From JBIOJM01 sp044450785 (lineage in GTDB: Bacteria; Planctomycetota; Planctomycetia; Isosphaerales; Isosphaeraceae): 31,668 bases of DNA. The notes below the pieces were generated by a model, which saw nothing but the letters and a program-made list of their open reading frames with translations, made no database searches and was not told the DNA's origin. The translations under genes and the position numbers were made by a program. The first letter of the stretch is position 1; each line of letters opens with the position of its first letter. The stretch is from assembly GCA_044450785.1 (NCBI GenBank), contig JBIOJM010000080.1, positions 1-31,668 of the forward strand, written 5' to 3'. Positions 1-8,092 of the stretch are shown in pieces.

Positions 1-165
1 CACCGTTCTCGGTCGGATCTGTGGACGGTGCAATTCGCAGTGTGCTCGGACACCGTTCTCGGTCGGATCTGTGGACGGTGCAATTCGCAGTGTGCTCGGA
101 CACCGTTCTCGGTCGGATCTGTGGACGGTGCAATTCGCAGTGTGCTCGGACACCGTTCTCGGTCC
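1..165. repeat. 50-bp tandem repeat, 3 full copies plus 15 nt
   Basis: Copies begin at 1, 51, 101 and 151. The first three are identical over 50 nt; the fourth breaks off after 15 nt, at about 165. Each unit starts CACCGTTCTCGGTCGG and contains the inverted pair CACCGT/ACGGTG about 18 nt apart, so each could form a weak hairpin. Because 50 is not a multiple of 3 and the unit lacks plus-strand stops, long open frames run through it; these are artefacts of the repeat, not genes. There are no spacers between copies, so this is not CRISPR. The array may extend to the left of the window. Confidence 0.95.
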
Positions 166-182
166 GATTTTGCGAAGGACGA

Positions 183-252
183 TTCATCCTTCATCCTTCA
201 TCCTTCGTCCTTCATCCTTCGTCCTTCATCCTTCGTCCTTCATCCTTCATCA
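183..252. repeat. Heptamer array TTCATCC/TTCGTCC, 9 units plus one degenerate
   Basis: Nine consecutive 7-mers run from 183 to 245 (ATC, ATC, ATC, GTC, ATC, GTC, ATC, GTC and ATC variants of TTCNTCC), followed by a degenerate TTCATCA. The same 7-mer in reverse complement (GGATGAA) recurs three times at 7941-7961. The period of 7 keeps several frames open and would translate as Phe/Ile/Leu/His/Pro/Ser repeats. I regard it as a simple-sequence repeat in the spacer, not as coding DNA. Confidence 0.95.
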
Positions 253-341
253 TCCAGCTTTCGGGGGGATGGGGCGGGAGCCTTGGAAATCGAAAACGAC
301 GGTTCCCGCGTGACTGATCGCGCCGGGACCACCCCCCCTGG

Positions 342-362
342 CCCCCCCTTCACAAGGGGGGG
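342..362. other. Perfect 9-bp GC-rich hairpin upstream of the ThDP enzyme gene
   Basis: CCCCCCCTT at 342-350 pairs with AAGGGGGGG at 354-362 around a 3-nt loop. It lies about 76 bp before the chosen start at 439. No T-tract follows on either strand, so it is not a canonical intrinsic terminator. It could be a leader hairpin, a residual repeat element or a factor-assisted stop signal for upstream transcription. The preceding run CCCCCCCTGG offers an alternative pairing partner. Confidence 0.7.
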
Positions 363-438
363 AAAACCGCGCATCCAAATCGGGAGGAACGCGCAGCTTG
401 TGCAAGACCCACTTTTCATCACCCCAGGGAACCCGAAC

Positions 439-2313
439 GTGTCACCCAAGCTGAACCGGCGTGAGCTTTTCGTCGCTGGCGGCGCGGCCGGCGCCGCAGC
501 GGCGGCCGTCTCGGCCTTCGCTCCCCGCGCCCTGGCCGGCCGCATCGAGCTGGGCCGGTACACGAAGCGCCCGGGTGTCCAGGGCAAGATGACCGGCGCG
601 CAGGCGGCGGCGGCCGCGCTTTCCTGTCAGGGCGTCCGCTGCGTCTTCGGAATCCCAGGGGCCCAGACCAACGAGCTATGGGACGCGCTCAAGGCCCGCG
701 GCGTTCCCTACATGCTGGTCGCGCATGAGGCTTCCGCCAGCGTCATGGCCGACGCTTCGGCTCGCGTCACGGGCGAGGTCGGTGTCTTTTCCGTCGTTCC
801 CGGCCCGGGATTGACCAACGCACTCACCGGCATCGGTGAGGCGCTCTTCGACAGCATCCCCGTGGTCGCGATCGTCACCGACGTCGAGCGATCCCCCCAG
901 GCGAAAATCGGGCAGGTCCACGGCCTGGCCAATGCGGCGATCCTCCGTCCGGTCGTCAAGGTCCTGATCGAAGTCCGCCACCAGGCCGAGATCCCCGGCG
1001 CACTCTTCCAGGCGTTCGCAGCCGCGCGGGCCGGCGAGCCGGGCCCGGTCGCCGTCTTGATCCCGTATCCCGTCTATGCGGGAGTGTGGGACTACAACCA
1101 GCCCGTGCCACCCCCCTGCCCGGCTCCGTTCGACGAGCAGGCCTACCACCGAGTGCTGGCGCACCTGACGGATCGTCGCCGCCGGGTGGGAATCTACGCC
1201 GGCCTGGGATGCGTCGACGCGGGCCCGTCGCTGACCATGGCCGCCGAGCTGCTCCAGGCGCCGGTGGCCACCTCGGTCAGCGGCAAGGGGTGCATCTCCG
1301 ATGCCCACCCCCTGGCCGTCGGCTGGGGATACGGCAAACAGGGCACCCGGGCCGCCGAGGCCGCGTTCAAGGACGTCGACCTCGTGCTCGCCATCGGCGT
1401 CCGCTACAGCGAAGTCTCCACGGCCTCTTACGCGATCCCCAGCCACGACCTCTTGATCCACGTCGACGTCAATCCCCACAACCTGGGGCGCAACGTGCCG
1501 GCGCACGTCACGCTCTGCGCCGACGCCCGCGTCTTCCTCGACCGGCTCCTGATCGACGGCGAGGCGATCCGCCGCGCCCCTTGCCCGGAGCTCTGGCAGC
1601 GGATCAGCCGGTCGCGCCAGGTCGATCGGTGCGAGGCGGCGACGGTCCGGATCGCCCCCTCCGTCGACCCCATGTTCTTTCTGAGCCAGCTTCGGGCCGC
1701 GCTCGGGCCCGACGAGCTCATCTGCGTTGATGTGACGGCCGCCACTCACTGGGCCTCCGAGGCCATCGAGGTACCCGGGCCGCGCCGCTATCTCACGCCG
1801 GCCGACAACCAGAGTATGGGCTGGGCGATTCCGGCGGCCATCGGCGCCCAGCGCGTTCGCCCCGACCGCCAGGTGGTCTGCGTCACCGGCGACGGCTGCT
1901 TCTTGATGTCGGCCATCGAGATGTCGTCGGCCGCTCGGGCCGGCCTGCCGGTCAAGTTCTTCGTCTTGGACGACGGGGCCTACCACTACATGCAAATGCT
2001 CCAGGAGCCCGTCTACCGCCGCACCACCGCCACCGAAGTCGCTCGCATCGACTACGCGGCCTTTGCGCAGGGTGTCGGGCTTTCCTACAACCAGATCGCC
2101 GACAACGCCGACGCACTCGCCGGCATCCAGCGCGCCCTGGCGTGCCCCGGCCCCGTCCTCACGCGGGTCGTCGCCAGCTACGACGGACGCGAGATCCGCT
2201 GGTTGAGCGCTCTCCGGTCGCACTACATCAACAAGCTCCCCAATCGGGATAAGCTTCGCCTGGCCGCTCGAATCGGTGTGCGAGCACTCACGCCCCGACC
2301 CGATAGTGATTGA
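439..2313 (+). CDS. Tat-exported thiamine-diphosphate enzyme, acetolactate synthase-like
   Basis: The 624-aa product is a ThDP-dependent enzyme of the acetolactate synthase/benzoylformate decarboxylase superfamily. An N-terminal PYR domain (about 50-220) carries the catalytic-type Glu97 in HEASAS and a PGPGLTN loop. A central domain follows, then a C-terminal PP domain with the cofactor motif GDG484-486, 24 residues, then D511-D512. The usual Asn pair of that motif is replaced by Asp-Asp. The GTG start at 439 is chosen because AGGGA lies 8 nt upstream and because it places a twin-arginine leader (LNRRELF followed by an Ala-rich core and ALA) at the very N-terminus. ATG589 would begin exactly at the enzyme domain but discard the leader. 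Export of a cofactor-loaded ThDP enzyme is unusual. Substrate is unknown; decarboxylation or carboligation of a 2-oxoacid is the family role. Confidence 0.85.
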   Translation: MSPKLNRRELFVAGGAAGAAAAAVSAFAPRALAGRIELGRYTKRPGVQGKMTGAQAAAAALSCQGVRCVFGIPGAQTNELWDALKARGVPYMLVAHEASASVMADASARVTGEVGVFSVVPGPGLTNALTGIGEALFDSIPVVAIVTDVERSPQAKIGQVHGLANAAILRPVVKVLIEVRHQAEIPGALFQAFAAARAGEPGPVAVLIPYPVYAGVWDYNQPVPPPCPAPFDEQAYHRVLAHLTDRRRRVGIYAGLGCVDAGPSLTMAAELLQAPVATSVSGKGCISDAHPLAVGWGYGKQGTRAAEAAFKDVDLVLAIGVRYSEVSTASYAIPSHDLLIHVDVNPHNLGRNVPAHVTLCADARVFLDRLLIDGEAIRRAPCPELWQRISRSRQVDRCEAATVRIAPSVDPMFFLSQLRAALGPDELICVDVTAATHWASEAIEVPGPRRYLTPADNQSMGWAIPAAIGAQRVRPDRQVVCVTGDGCFLMSAIEMSSAARAGLPVKFFVLDDGAYHYMQMLQEPVYRRTTATEVARIDYAAFAQGVGLSYNQIADNADALAGIQRALACPGPVLTRVVASYDGREIRWLSALRSHYINKLPNRDKLRLAARIGVRALTPRPDSD

Positions 2314-2589
2314 TCGTTTCACATTTTGGTTAGACTGGGAAAGATCGGCAATCCCCCATCTTCCATGGTCAGTGGTCAGTAAAGACGGGGAACGACCTAC
2401 GCTGACCGCCGACTTCCGGCCACTCTCCACCGACCACCGAGCACTGACCCAAGGACCAAGGACCACTTCTTTTGGCTGTTGATCTTCCGTGAAGTGGATG
2501 TTGACCGTAAGATGCCTGGCCGTCGCGACCGGATCGGCACGGACGCCGATCGGAGACGGCGGCAGGGAAGGGAAGGGAATACTTCCGGC
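2314..2589. other. Spacer with GGTCAGT/ACTGACC short repeats
   Basis: This 276-bp spacer contains a direct repeat GGTCAGT-GGTCAGT at 2367-2380. An inverted copy, CACTGACC, lies at 2442-2449, followed by AAGGACC-AAGGACC. I see no convincing gene or terminator here. It probably carries the promoter of the transporter pair, but I cannot point to boxes with confidence. Confidence 0.5.
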
Positions 2590-3450
2590 ATGGATGTTCG
2601 GACGAGTGCCAGGTTCCCGCACGCGGAGTTCTTTCCGGCGCCGCCCGTGCCTCGCGGACCAAGTCTCTGGCTGGCCAGGCTGGTCGAGGATCGCCGTCAG
2701 CTCCTGCGGTTCTGGCCCGTCGTCAAGAACATGGTTGTCCAGGAGCTTCAGGTTCGATATCAGCGGTCGATCCTGGGGTTTGTCTGGACCCTGCTCAATC
2801 CTCTCCTGATGATGGTGGTTCTGTCCTGGGTCTTCTCGAACCTGATCAAGGACGTCGAAAACTACCCGATCTTCCTGTTCGCGGGAATGGTGCCGTGGAG
2901 CTTCCTGAGCATCAGCTTGAGTGAATGCTCGACTTGCATCATCCAGAACGAGCCCCTGATCCGAAAGATCTACCTGCCCAAGCTCATCTTTCCGTTGACG
3001 CGGGTCCTGATCAGCCTGGTGACGTTCGTGTTCTCCTTGGGGGCGTTGTTCGTGTTGTTATGGCCGCTGGGGGCCAGGCTGTCGCCCTCGATGCTGTTCC
3101 TGCCGCTGGCGATCGCGCTTCTGGCCATTTTCACGCTCGGTCTCGGACTGATCGTGGCCACGGCCAACACGTTCTATCGTGACTGCGGTCATCTCATTTC
3201 GGTGTTCTTGCAGGCGTGGTATTTCGCGACCCCGATCCTGTTTCCGATCGAGACGTTCAAGAACGCCCAGTGGCGGCTTCGTCTGAATCCGGCATTCTAC
3301 TTCATCGAGCTGTTTCACGACGTGTTGTCCGCGGGGCGTTGGCCTCGGTTGGGCCTGGTAGCGGCCGCGGCCGTGATCGCGGCGGCGAGCCTGGGAATCG
3401 GCTATGCCATATTCAAGTCTCAAGAAGACAAGATGGTCTTTCGACTCTGA
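2590..3450 (+). CDS. ABC-2 type polysaccharide export permease (Wzm-like)
   Basis: The 286-aa integral membrane protein belongs to the ABC-2 permease family that exports lipid-linked O-antigen, capsule or teichoic-acid polymers across the inner membrane. A cytoplasmic N-terminal stretch contains the family-typical VQELQVRYQRSILGFVWTLL segment (about residues 51-70). About six hydrophobic segments follow, with the conserved late TPILFPIE near the end. ATG2590 is preferred over the earlier in-frame ATG2479 because it follows a purine-rich AAGGGA about 11 nt upstream and gives the usual length for the family. The next gene, the ATPase partner, overlaps its 3' end if the ATG at 3404 is used. The pair would act with the glycosyltransferases further right only if they share a glycan; that link is inference. 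Confidence 0.9.
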   Translation: MDVRTSARFPHAEFFPAPPVPRGPSLWLARLVEDRRQLLRFWPVVKNMVVQELQVRYQRSILGFVWTLLNPLLMMVVLSWVFSNLIKDVENYPIFLFAGMVPWSFLSISLSECSTCIIQNEPLIRKIYLPKLIFPLTRVLISLVTFVFSLGALFVLLWPLGARLSPSMLFLPLAIALLAIFTLGLGLIVATANTFYRDCGHLISVFLQAWYFATPILFPIETFKNAQWRLRLNPAFYFIELFHDVLSAGRWPRLGLVAAAAVIAAASLGIGYAIFKSQEDKMVFRL

Positions 3451-4256
3451 TCGGGACGGGCCGGCAGAGCGCCAGGCCTCGGCCCAGGCCGGGCTGATCG
3501 AGTTGAGCGACGTCTCGCTTCGGTTCGTCAGTTATTCCGACAAGCAATACTCGCTCAAGCGCGCCGTCCTCGACATGCTGCTGCGCCGGGAGTCGCAGGC
3601 CCCCAGCTCCGAGTTCTGGGCCCTCTCCAACATCACGCTCAAGATCGCCGCCGGCGACCGCGTGGGCGTGGTGGGAGGGGAATGGCGCAGGCAAGAGCAC
3701 GTTGCTGCGGCTCCTGGCGAAGATCTACCCGCCGACCGCCGGGCAAGTGACGATCCGCGGCAGCGTCGCACCGTTGATCGAGATGGGCGCGGGGTTCAAC
3801 CCCGAGCTCTCCGGCCATGACAACATCGTGCTCAACGGCGCGATGCTCGGTTTCAGTCGGGGCGAGATGCTGACCAAGGTGGACCGGATCCACGAGTTCA
3901 CCGGCCTTCACGAGTTCGCCGACATGCCGCTCAAGTATTATTCGAGCGGCATGTACATGCGCCTGGCCTTCGCGATCGCCACCGAGGTCAGCCCGGACAT
4001 CTTGCTGATCGACGAGTCCCTGGGCGTCGGCGACGCCGCCTTCCAGGATAAGGCCAAGGCCCGAATTCGGAGCCTGCTCGATCGGACCCAGGTGGTGGTC
4101 CTGGTCTCACACGAGCTGGCGACGCTCCGGCAGTTGTGCACGCGTGGGCTCTGGATCCAGCATGGCCGGCTGGTGGCCGACGGCCCGATCGATCAGGTCG
4201 TCGACGCCTATCTCGAATCCGTTGCATCCGCCGCACAAGCCGCAGTCTCGGCCTGA
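3404..4256 (+). pseudogene. ABC transporter ATPase (Wzt-like), frameshifted in Walker A
   Basis: This would be the ATPase partner of the upstream permease. The N-terminal part (LIELSDVSLRF to GDRVGVVGG) reads in one frame up to about 3680. The rest, beginning NGAGKSTLLRLLAKIYPP, reads in the +1 frame to the stop at 4254. One surplus G in the run GGGG at 3677-3680 explains it: with three Gs the P-loop would read GGNGAGKST. The rest is intact: signature YYSSGMYMRLAFAIA, Walker B DILLIDE and H-loop VLVSHE. The repaired product is about 283 aa, a short Wzt without the C-terminal carbohydrate-binding domain. The start is uncertain: ATG3404 overlaps the permease by 47 nt, and CTG3494 sits where family homology begins. 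It may be a sequencing error, a real null allele or a slippage-switched gene. Confidence 0.85.
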
Positions 4257-4504
4257 GCTTTGTAACGATCGCCCAAAATCCGCGGATGAGCGCGATTCTG
4301 ACAATCTTTGAAGTTTCGTCGATTACAGTGCCGATAACGGACGGGTGAAACCTGTGCTCCCGGCTCATCCGATCGCCCAGGCACCCTGATCCGCCGCTAA
4401 AGCACATGACCGGGATTGACCGGCAAACGGCTCATCGTCATCATTCTGGGACCGATCGCGGGCGGGGATGGACGCCTCGTCGTGGGTTGAGGGAGTGACC
4501 CGCA

Positions 4505-6463
4505 ATGCCGGTGGCTCAATTGACCGTCCTGGTCTCGGCGCTTCTGGGCTGGTCGGACATCACGATCCAGCCCAGCCGCGGCGATCGCGCGTCGTCTTCA
4601 CTCCAGCGGAGCCTGGCGGGGATCGACCGTCCCAGCGAGCGCACACTCGAGACCCTCAGGCGGTTTGACCTGGAGAAGGAATACCGCCACGACGTCAACT
4701 TGGCCCTGCAACACCTCGAGAAGTTCGCCCAGCGACGCGCCGAGGCCGAGTTGGTCTACGCGCTCGCCGAGCTGTCCTGGATCGAGGGGAAACGGCTCGA
4801 CCACAGGCGCAAGCCCCAGGCGATCGACCGGTTCCTCGACGCCGCCGCTTATTCTTATGATTACCTGTTCGATCCCGATCCCGACCTGGCCGGTGTGCGC
4901 GTTCAGTCGGACCCGCGGTTTCGGCTGGCCTGCGAGATCTATAACGCGGGCGTCGACCGGTTGATCCGGGCGGCCCAGACCAAGGGGCAGATCCAGCCGC
5001 AGAACGGCGAGACAATCCCGTTCAAGATCCACGGCCGCGAACAGTCCTTGCGGATCGTCCTCAGGGATTCCCCGTGGGGCCCGGCCGACGTCCACAAGAT
5101 CCTCCTGGCCTCGGATTTCGAAGTGTCGGGCCTCAACAAGGACCTCTACCAGTACGGTCTGGGTGTGCCCCTGATCGCCGTTCGCGAGACGGAGACCAAG
5201 AAAGGCGAGCGGTCGCCCAGGGAACGGTTTTATCCGGCCGAGATGGCCTTCCCGCTGACCGCATTCCTCGTGCCCAACTCGCGGCTGCGCGACCCCAGGG
5301 TCGATATCACGGAAGCGCGGGAATGCACGCTCGAGCTGATCGATCCCGTGCAGAAACGTGCCGCCGGCGAGCGACCCAATCTGATCGCATATGAGGCCGA
5401 CCTGACGACCCCGCTCGCCTACATGTGGTCTCGGACCGACCTCGACCGTTATCGATGGTCGGGCTTGCTCCGCCCCGAACATGCCCTCGAACGGGCCAAC
5501 CTGCTCTTGATCCGCCCCTATGAGACCGGGAAGATCCCGGTCGTCATGGTTCACGGGCTGATCTCCACGCCGCTGGCCTGGATCCCGATGCTCAACGAGC
5601 TGTTGCGCGACCCGGTGATCCAGAGCAAGTATCAGTTCTTGCTCTACATGTACCCGACCGGCGTGCCGATCCCGATCGCCGCCGCCAACCTGCGCGAGTC
5701 GTTGATCCAGGCCAAGCAGCTCTACGACCCCGACGGCCGAGACCCGGCCTTCGAGCAGATGGTCCTGCTGGGGCACAGCATGGGAGGTCTCTTGAGCCGC
5801 ACCATGGCCGTTTCGAGCGGGGCCCAGCTCTGGCGGCTCTATTCCGATCGGCCGTTCGATGACGTCCTTGGCCCGCGCGAGGTCCTCGACGAGCTGCGCA
5901 GGTATTTCTTCTTCGATCCGCTTCCGTTCGTGAGCCGGGTCGTCTTCCTGGCCACGCCGCACCGCGGCTCGGACTTGACGCGGGGCGTCGTCGGTCGCGT
6001 CGGCTCCAACTTGATCTCGGACCCCGACAGTATCCACAAGCTTCTCTACAAGCTCGTCAAGGAAAACCCGGATACGTTTGACTCGAGGCGCTTCCGCCGG
6101 TTCCCCTCCAGCATCGAGACCCTCGACCCCGGCTCACCGATCCTGACTGCGCTCCTGAGCATGCAGCCGGCGGCATCGGCCCGGTTCCATTCGATCATCG
6201 GGTCATTGCGCCCCAGCGGCGTGGACCGAACGACTGACGGGGTGGTTCCGTATCGCAGCGCTCACCTGGACGGAGTCGTCTCCGAGCTGGTGGTCCGCTC
6301 CGACCACGGAGTTCAGAAGGATCCCGAGGCGATTCGCGAGGTCCGTCGCATCCTTCGCGAGCACGTCGGCACCAGCATGACGGCCCCCGGGGTCCATGAA
6401 TCCCGCGGCGCCAATGGCTCGGAGCCGGCCGCGAAGCTGGAAACGCCCGCGGCAAAGCGGTAA
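4505..6463 (+). CDS. Alpha/beta-hydrolase (esterase/lipase-like), 652 aa
   Basis: The C-terminal half is an alpha/beta-hydrolase. It has an oxyanion-type MVHGL strand-loop, a nucleophile elbow GHSMGG with Ser425, a probable acid Asp578 in TTDGVVP and a His601 in SDHGV. The first 340 residues are a largely helical, charged region without a recognised domain, and a short hydrophobic N-terminus (LTVLVSALLG) may be a weak export or anchor signal. ATG4505 is the first start after an in-frame TGA at 4496 and follows AGGGAG at about 9 nt. The total is much longer than simple esterases. The order of motifs resembles PGAP1/lipase-type hydrolases acting on lipids or acyl groups. The substrate is not determinable. 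Neighbours give no pathway clue. Confidence 0.85.
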   Translation: MPVAQLTVLVSALLGWSDITIQPSRGDRASSSLQRSLAGIDRPSERTLETLRRFDLEKEYRHDVNLALQHLEKFAQRRAEAELVYALAELSWIEGKRLDHRRKPQAIDRFLDAAAYSYDYLFDPDPDLAGVRVQSDPRFRLACEIYNAGVDRLIRAAQTKGQIQPQNGETIPFKIHGREQSLRIVLRDSPWGPADVHKILLASDFEVSGLNKDLYQYGLGVPLIAVRETETKKGERSPRERFYPAEMAFPLTAFLVPNSRLRDPRVDITEARECTLELIDPVQKRAAGERPNLIAYEADLTTPLAYMWSRTDLDRYRWSGLLRPEHALERANLLLIRPYETGKIPVVMVHGLISTPLAWIPMLNELLRDPVIQSKYQFLLYMYPTGVPIPIAAANLRESLIQAKQLYDPDGRDPAFEQMVLLGHSMGGLLSRTMAVSSGAQLWRLYSDRPFDDVLGPREVLDELRRYFFFDPLPFVSRVVFLATPHRGSDLTRGVVGRVGSNLISDPDSIHKLLYKLVKENPDTFDSRRFRRFPSSIETLDPGSPILTALLSMQPAASARFHSIIGSLRPSGVDRTTDGVVPYRSAHLDGVVSELVVRSDHGVQKDPEAIREVRRILREHVGTSMTAPGVHESRGANGSEPAAKLETPAAKR

Positions 6464-6572
6464 AGTCCGCTCTGGCGCCGCCGGAGCGTTCCGGACGCAC
6501 CGGCTGGTCCTCCGCCCGGAATCCCGAATCAACGGCGGCTTCGAGCTCGCGCACCTTGAGTGAGACCGATCC

Positions 6573-7946
6573 ATGTCCGAAACGCTCGCTGACCGCTTGG
6601 CCGCGTTCGCCCTCGAAACTCGCTTCGAGGACCTCCCCTCGAACGTCGTCGTCGAAGCCCGGCGGCGGCTGCTCGACACCCTGGCTTGTGCGGTCGGGGC
6701 GCTCGACGAGCCCGCCCCCGCGATCGCGCGCCGGGTCGCCTCCCGGTTTCAGGGCTCGCCTTCCGTCGGGCTCATCGGCGGCGGGCTGGCCGCGCCCGAC
6801 TGGGCCGCCTTCTCCAACGGCGTCCACATTCGCTACCTCGATTGCAACGATACCTATCTTTCCCTCGAGCCGGCGCATCCCAGCGACAACTGGGCCGCCG
6901 TGATGGCCGCCGGGCAGGCCGCCGGCGCCGACGGCAGGGCCTGGATCACCGCCGCGGCGGTCGCCTACGAAGTCCAGTGCCGGCTGTGTGACGCCGCCAG
7001 CATCCGGGCCCGCGGCTGGGACCACACCACCTACGGCTCGCTCTCGTCGGCCCTGGCCGCCGCCAGGCTGCTGGGGCTCTCCCATCCGCGGACCGTTCAT
7101 GCACTCGGTATCGCCGGTACCACCGCGGCTGCCCTGCGTCTGACCCGCGCCGGCGAGCTATCCATGTGGAAAGGCTGTGCTTTCGCCCATGCTGCGCGGA
7201 ACGGGGTCTTCGCCGCCCTCCTGGCCGCCGAGGGCCTGACCGGCCCCGCCCCCCTCTTCGAAGGTGAGATGGGCTTTTTCCAGCAGGTCTCGGGCCCGTT
7301 CTCTCTGGCCAAGCTGGGTGGGCCGGACGCCGCCGACTGGCTGCTCGTCAAGACCTCGATCAAGTTCGTGCCGGCCGAGTATCACAGTCAGTCGGCCATC
7401 GCCGCGGCCTTCGCTCTCCGCCCTCAGGTCCCGGAGCCCGCGCGGATTCGCGACATCGAGATCGCCACTTTCCGCGTGGCCGTCGAAATCATCGGCAAGG
7501 ACCCCGAGAAGTGGCAGCCCAAGACACGCGAGACGGCCGACCACAGCCTGCCGTACTGTACCGCCGTCGCACTCGTCGACGGCGAGATCTCGGCCAGACA
7601 GTTCACAGCCGAGCGGATGTCAGACCCTGCCCTGCTCGATCTGGTCGCGCGCACGAGGGTCGTCGAGGATCAAGAGCTCACCGCGGGATATCCCGCGGGC
7701 ATCCCCAACCGGGTCACCGTCACCCTCGACGACGGCACGAAGCGGGTCAGCGAGGTCGTCTTTCCACCGGGTCACGACCAGAACCCACTCACCGACCTTC
7801 AACTCGCCGGCAAGTTCCACGGCCTGATCGACCCGGTTCTGGGCGCCGGTCGTGCCGGACAGATCTGGGAGCGGGTCTCACACCTCGAGAACGACCCCAA
7901 ACCACATGAGACGCTCGCGTTCGTGGCACTTCCCCCGAAAGGATGA
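6573..7946 (+). CDS. MmgE/PrpD family protein (2-methylcitrate dehydratase-like)
   Basis: The 457-aa protein matches the MmgE/PrpD fold in length and motif order. It has an N-terminal helical domain starting LADRLAAFALETRFEDLP, the active-site segment HIRYLDCNDTYL followed by HPSDNWAAV, GWDHTTYGSLSSALAAARLL near 150, and a C-terminal smaller domain. Known members dehydrate 2-methylcitrate in propionate breakdown or act on related hydroxy-acids (aconitate, iminodisuccinate). No prpB/prpC-like gene lies nearby, so the 2-methylcitrate role is not supported by context. The start at 6573 has a purine-rich GAGTGAGA about 8 nt upstream. The stop codon TGA (7944-7946) lies inside the first unit of a GGATGAA repeat, so the C-terminal end may have been set by repeat insertion. 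Confidence 0.88.
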   Translation: MSETLADRLAAFALETRFEDLPSNVVVEARRRLLDTLACAVGALDEPAPAIARRVASRFQGSPSVGLIGGGLAAPDWAAFSNGVHIRYLDCNDTYLSLEPAHPSDNWAAVMAAGQAAGADGRAWITAAAVAYEVQCRLCDAASIRARGWDHTTYGSLSSALAAARLLGLSHPRTVHALGIAGTTAAALRLTRAGELSMWKGCAFAHAARNGVFAALLAAEGLTGPAPLFEGEMGFFQQVSGPFSLAKLGGPDAADWLLVKTSIKFVPAEYHSQSAIAAAFALRPQVPEPARIRDIEIATFRVAVEIIGKDPEKWQPKTRETADHSLPYCTAVALVDGEISARQFTAERMSDPALLDLVARTRVVEDQELTAGYPAGIPNRVTVTLDDGTKRVSEVVFPPGHDQNPLTDLQLAGKFHGLIDPVLGAGRAGQIWERVSHLENDPKPHETLAFVALPPKG

Positions 7947-7961
7947 AGGATGAAGGATGAA
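7941..7961. repeat. GGATGAA heptamer x3 at the end of the MmgE/PrpD gene
   Basis: Three exact GGATGAA units occupy 7941-7947, 7948-7954 and 7955-7961. They are the reverse complement of the TTCATCC units at 183-245. The first unit supplies the stop codon of the MmgE/PrpD gene. The rest of the 146-bp spacer to 8092 shows nothing clear. Confidence 0.95.
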
Positions 7962-8092
7962 AAAGAGCGGAATTGCACTTTAGCTTTCTGGCGATCCGGG
8001 ACGACTGCCGACAAGTGTGAACTCGCTTATGTGGCCCGGGAACCGGTGGTGGAGCTGATCTGTCGAGGGAAGGAGATCCAACCCTCCAACCA

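Noticed and set aside
1..165. CRISPR array
   Set aside because: The repeats are directly adjacent without spacers and no cas genes are present.
342..362. Intrinsic terminator
   Set aside because: The stem is strong but no T-tract follows on either strand.
28..438. N-terminal extension of the ThDP enzyme reading frame through the repeats
   Set aside because: The open frame results from stop-free tandem repeats. The GTG at 439 has a ribosome binding site and a leader peptide begins there.
676..2622. 648-aa open frame on the minus strand
   Set aside because: It lies antisense to the ThDP enzyme gene. High-GC codon bias leaves the opposite frame open, and its product shows no recognisable fold.
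4598..6037. 479-aa open frame on the minus strand
   Set aside because: It is antisense to the alpha/beta-hydrolase, which has complete catalytic motifs on the plus strand.
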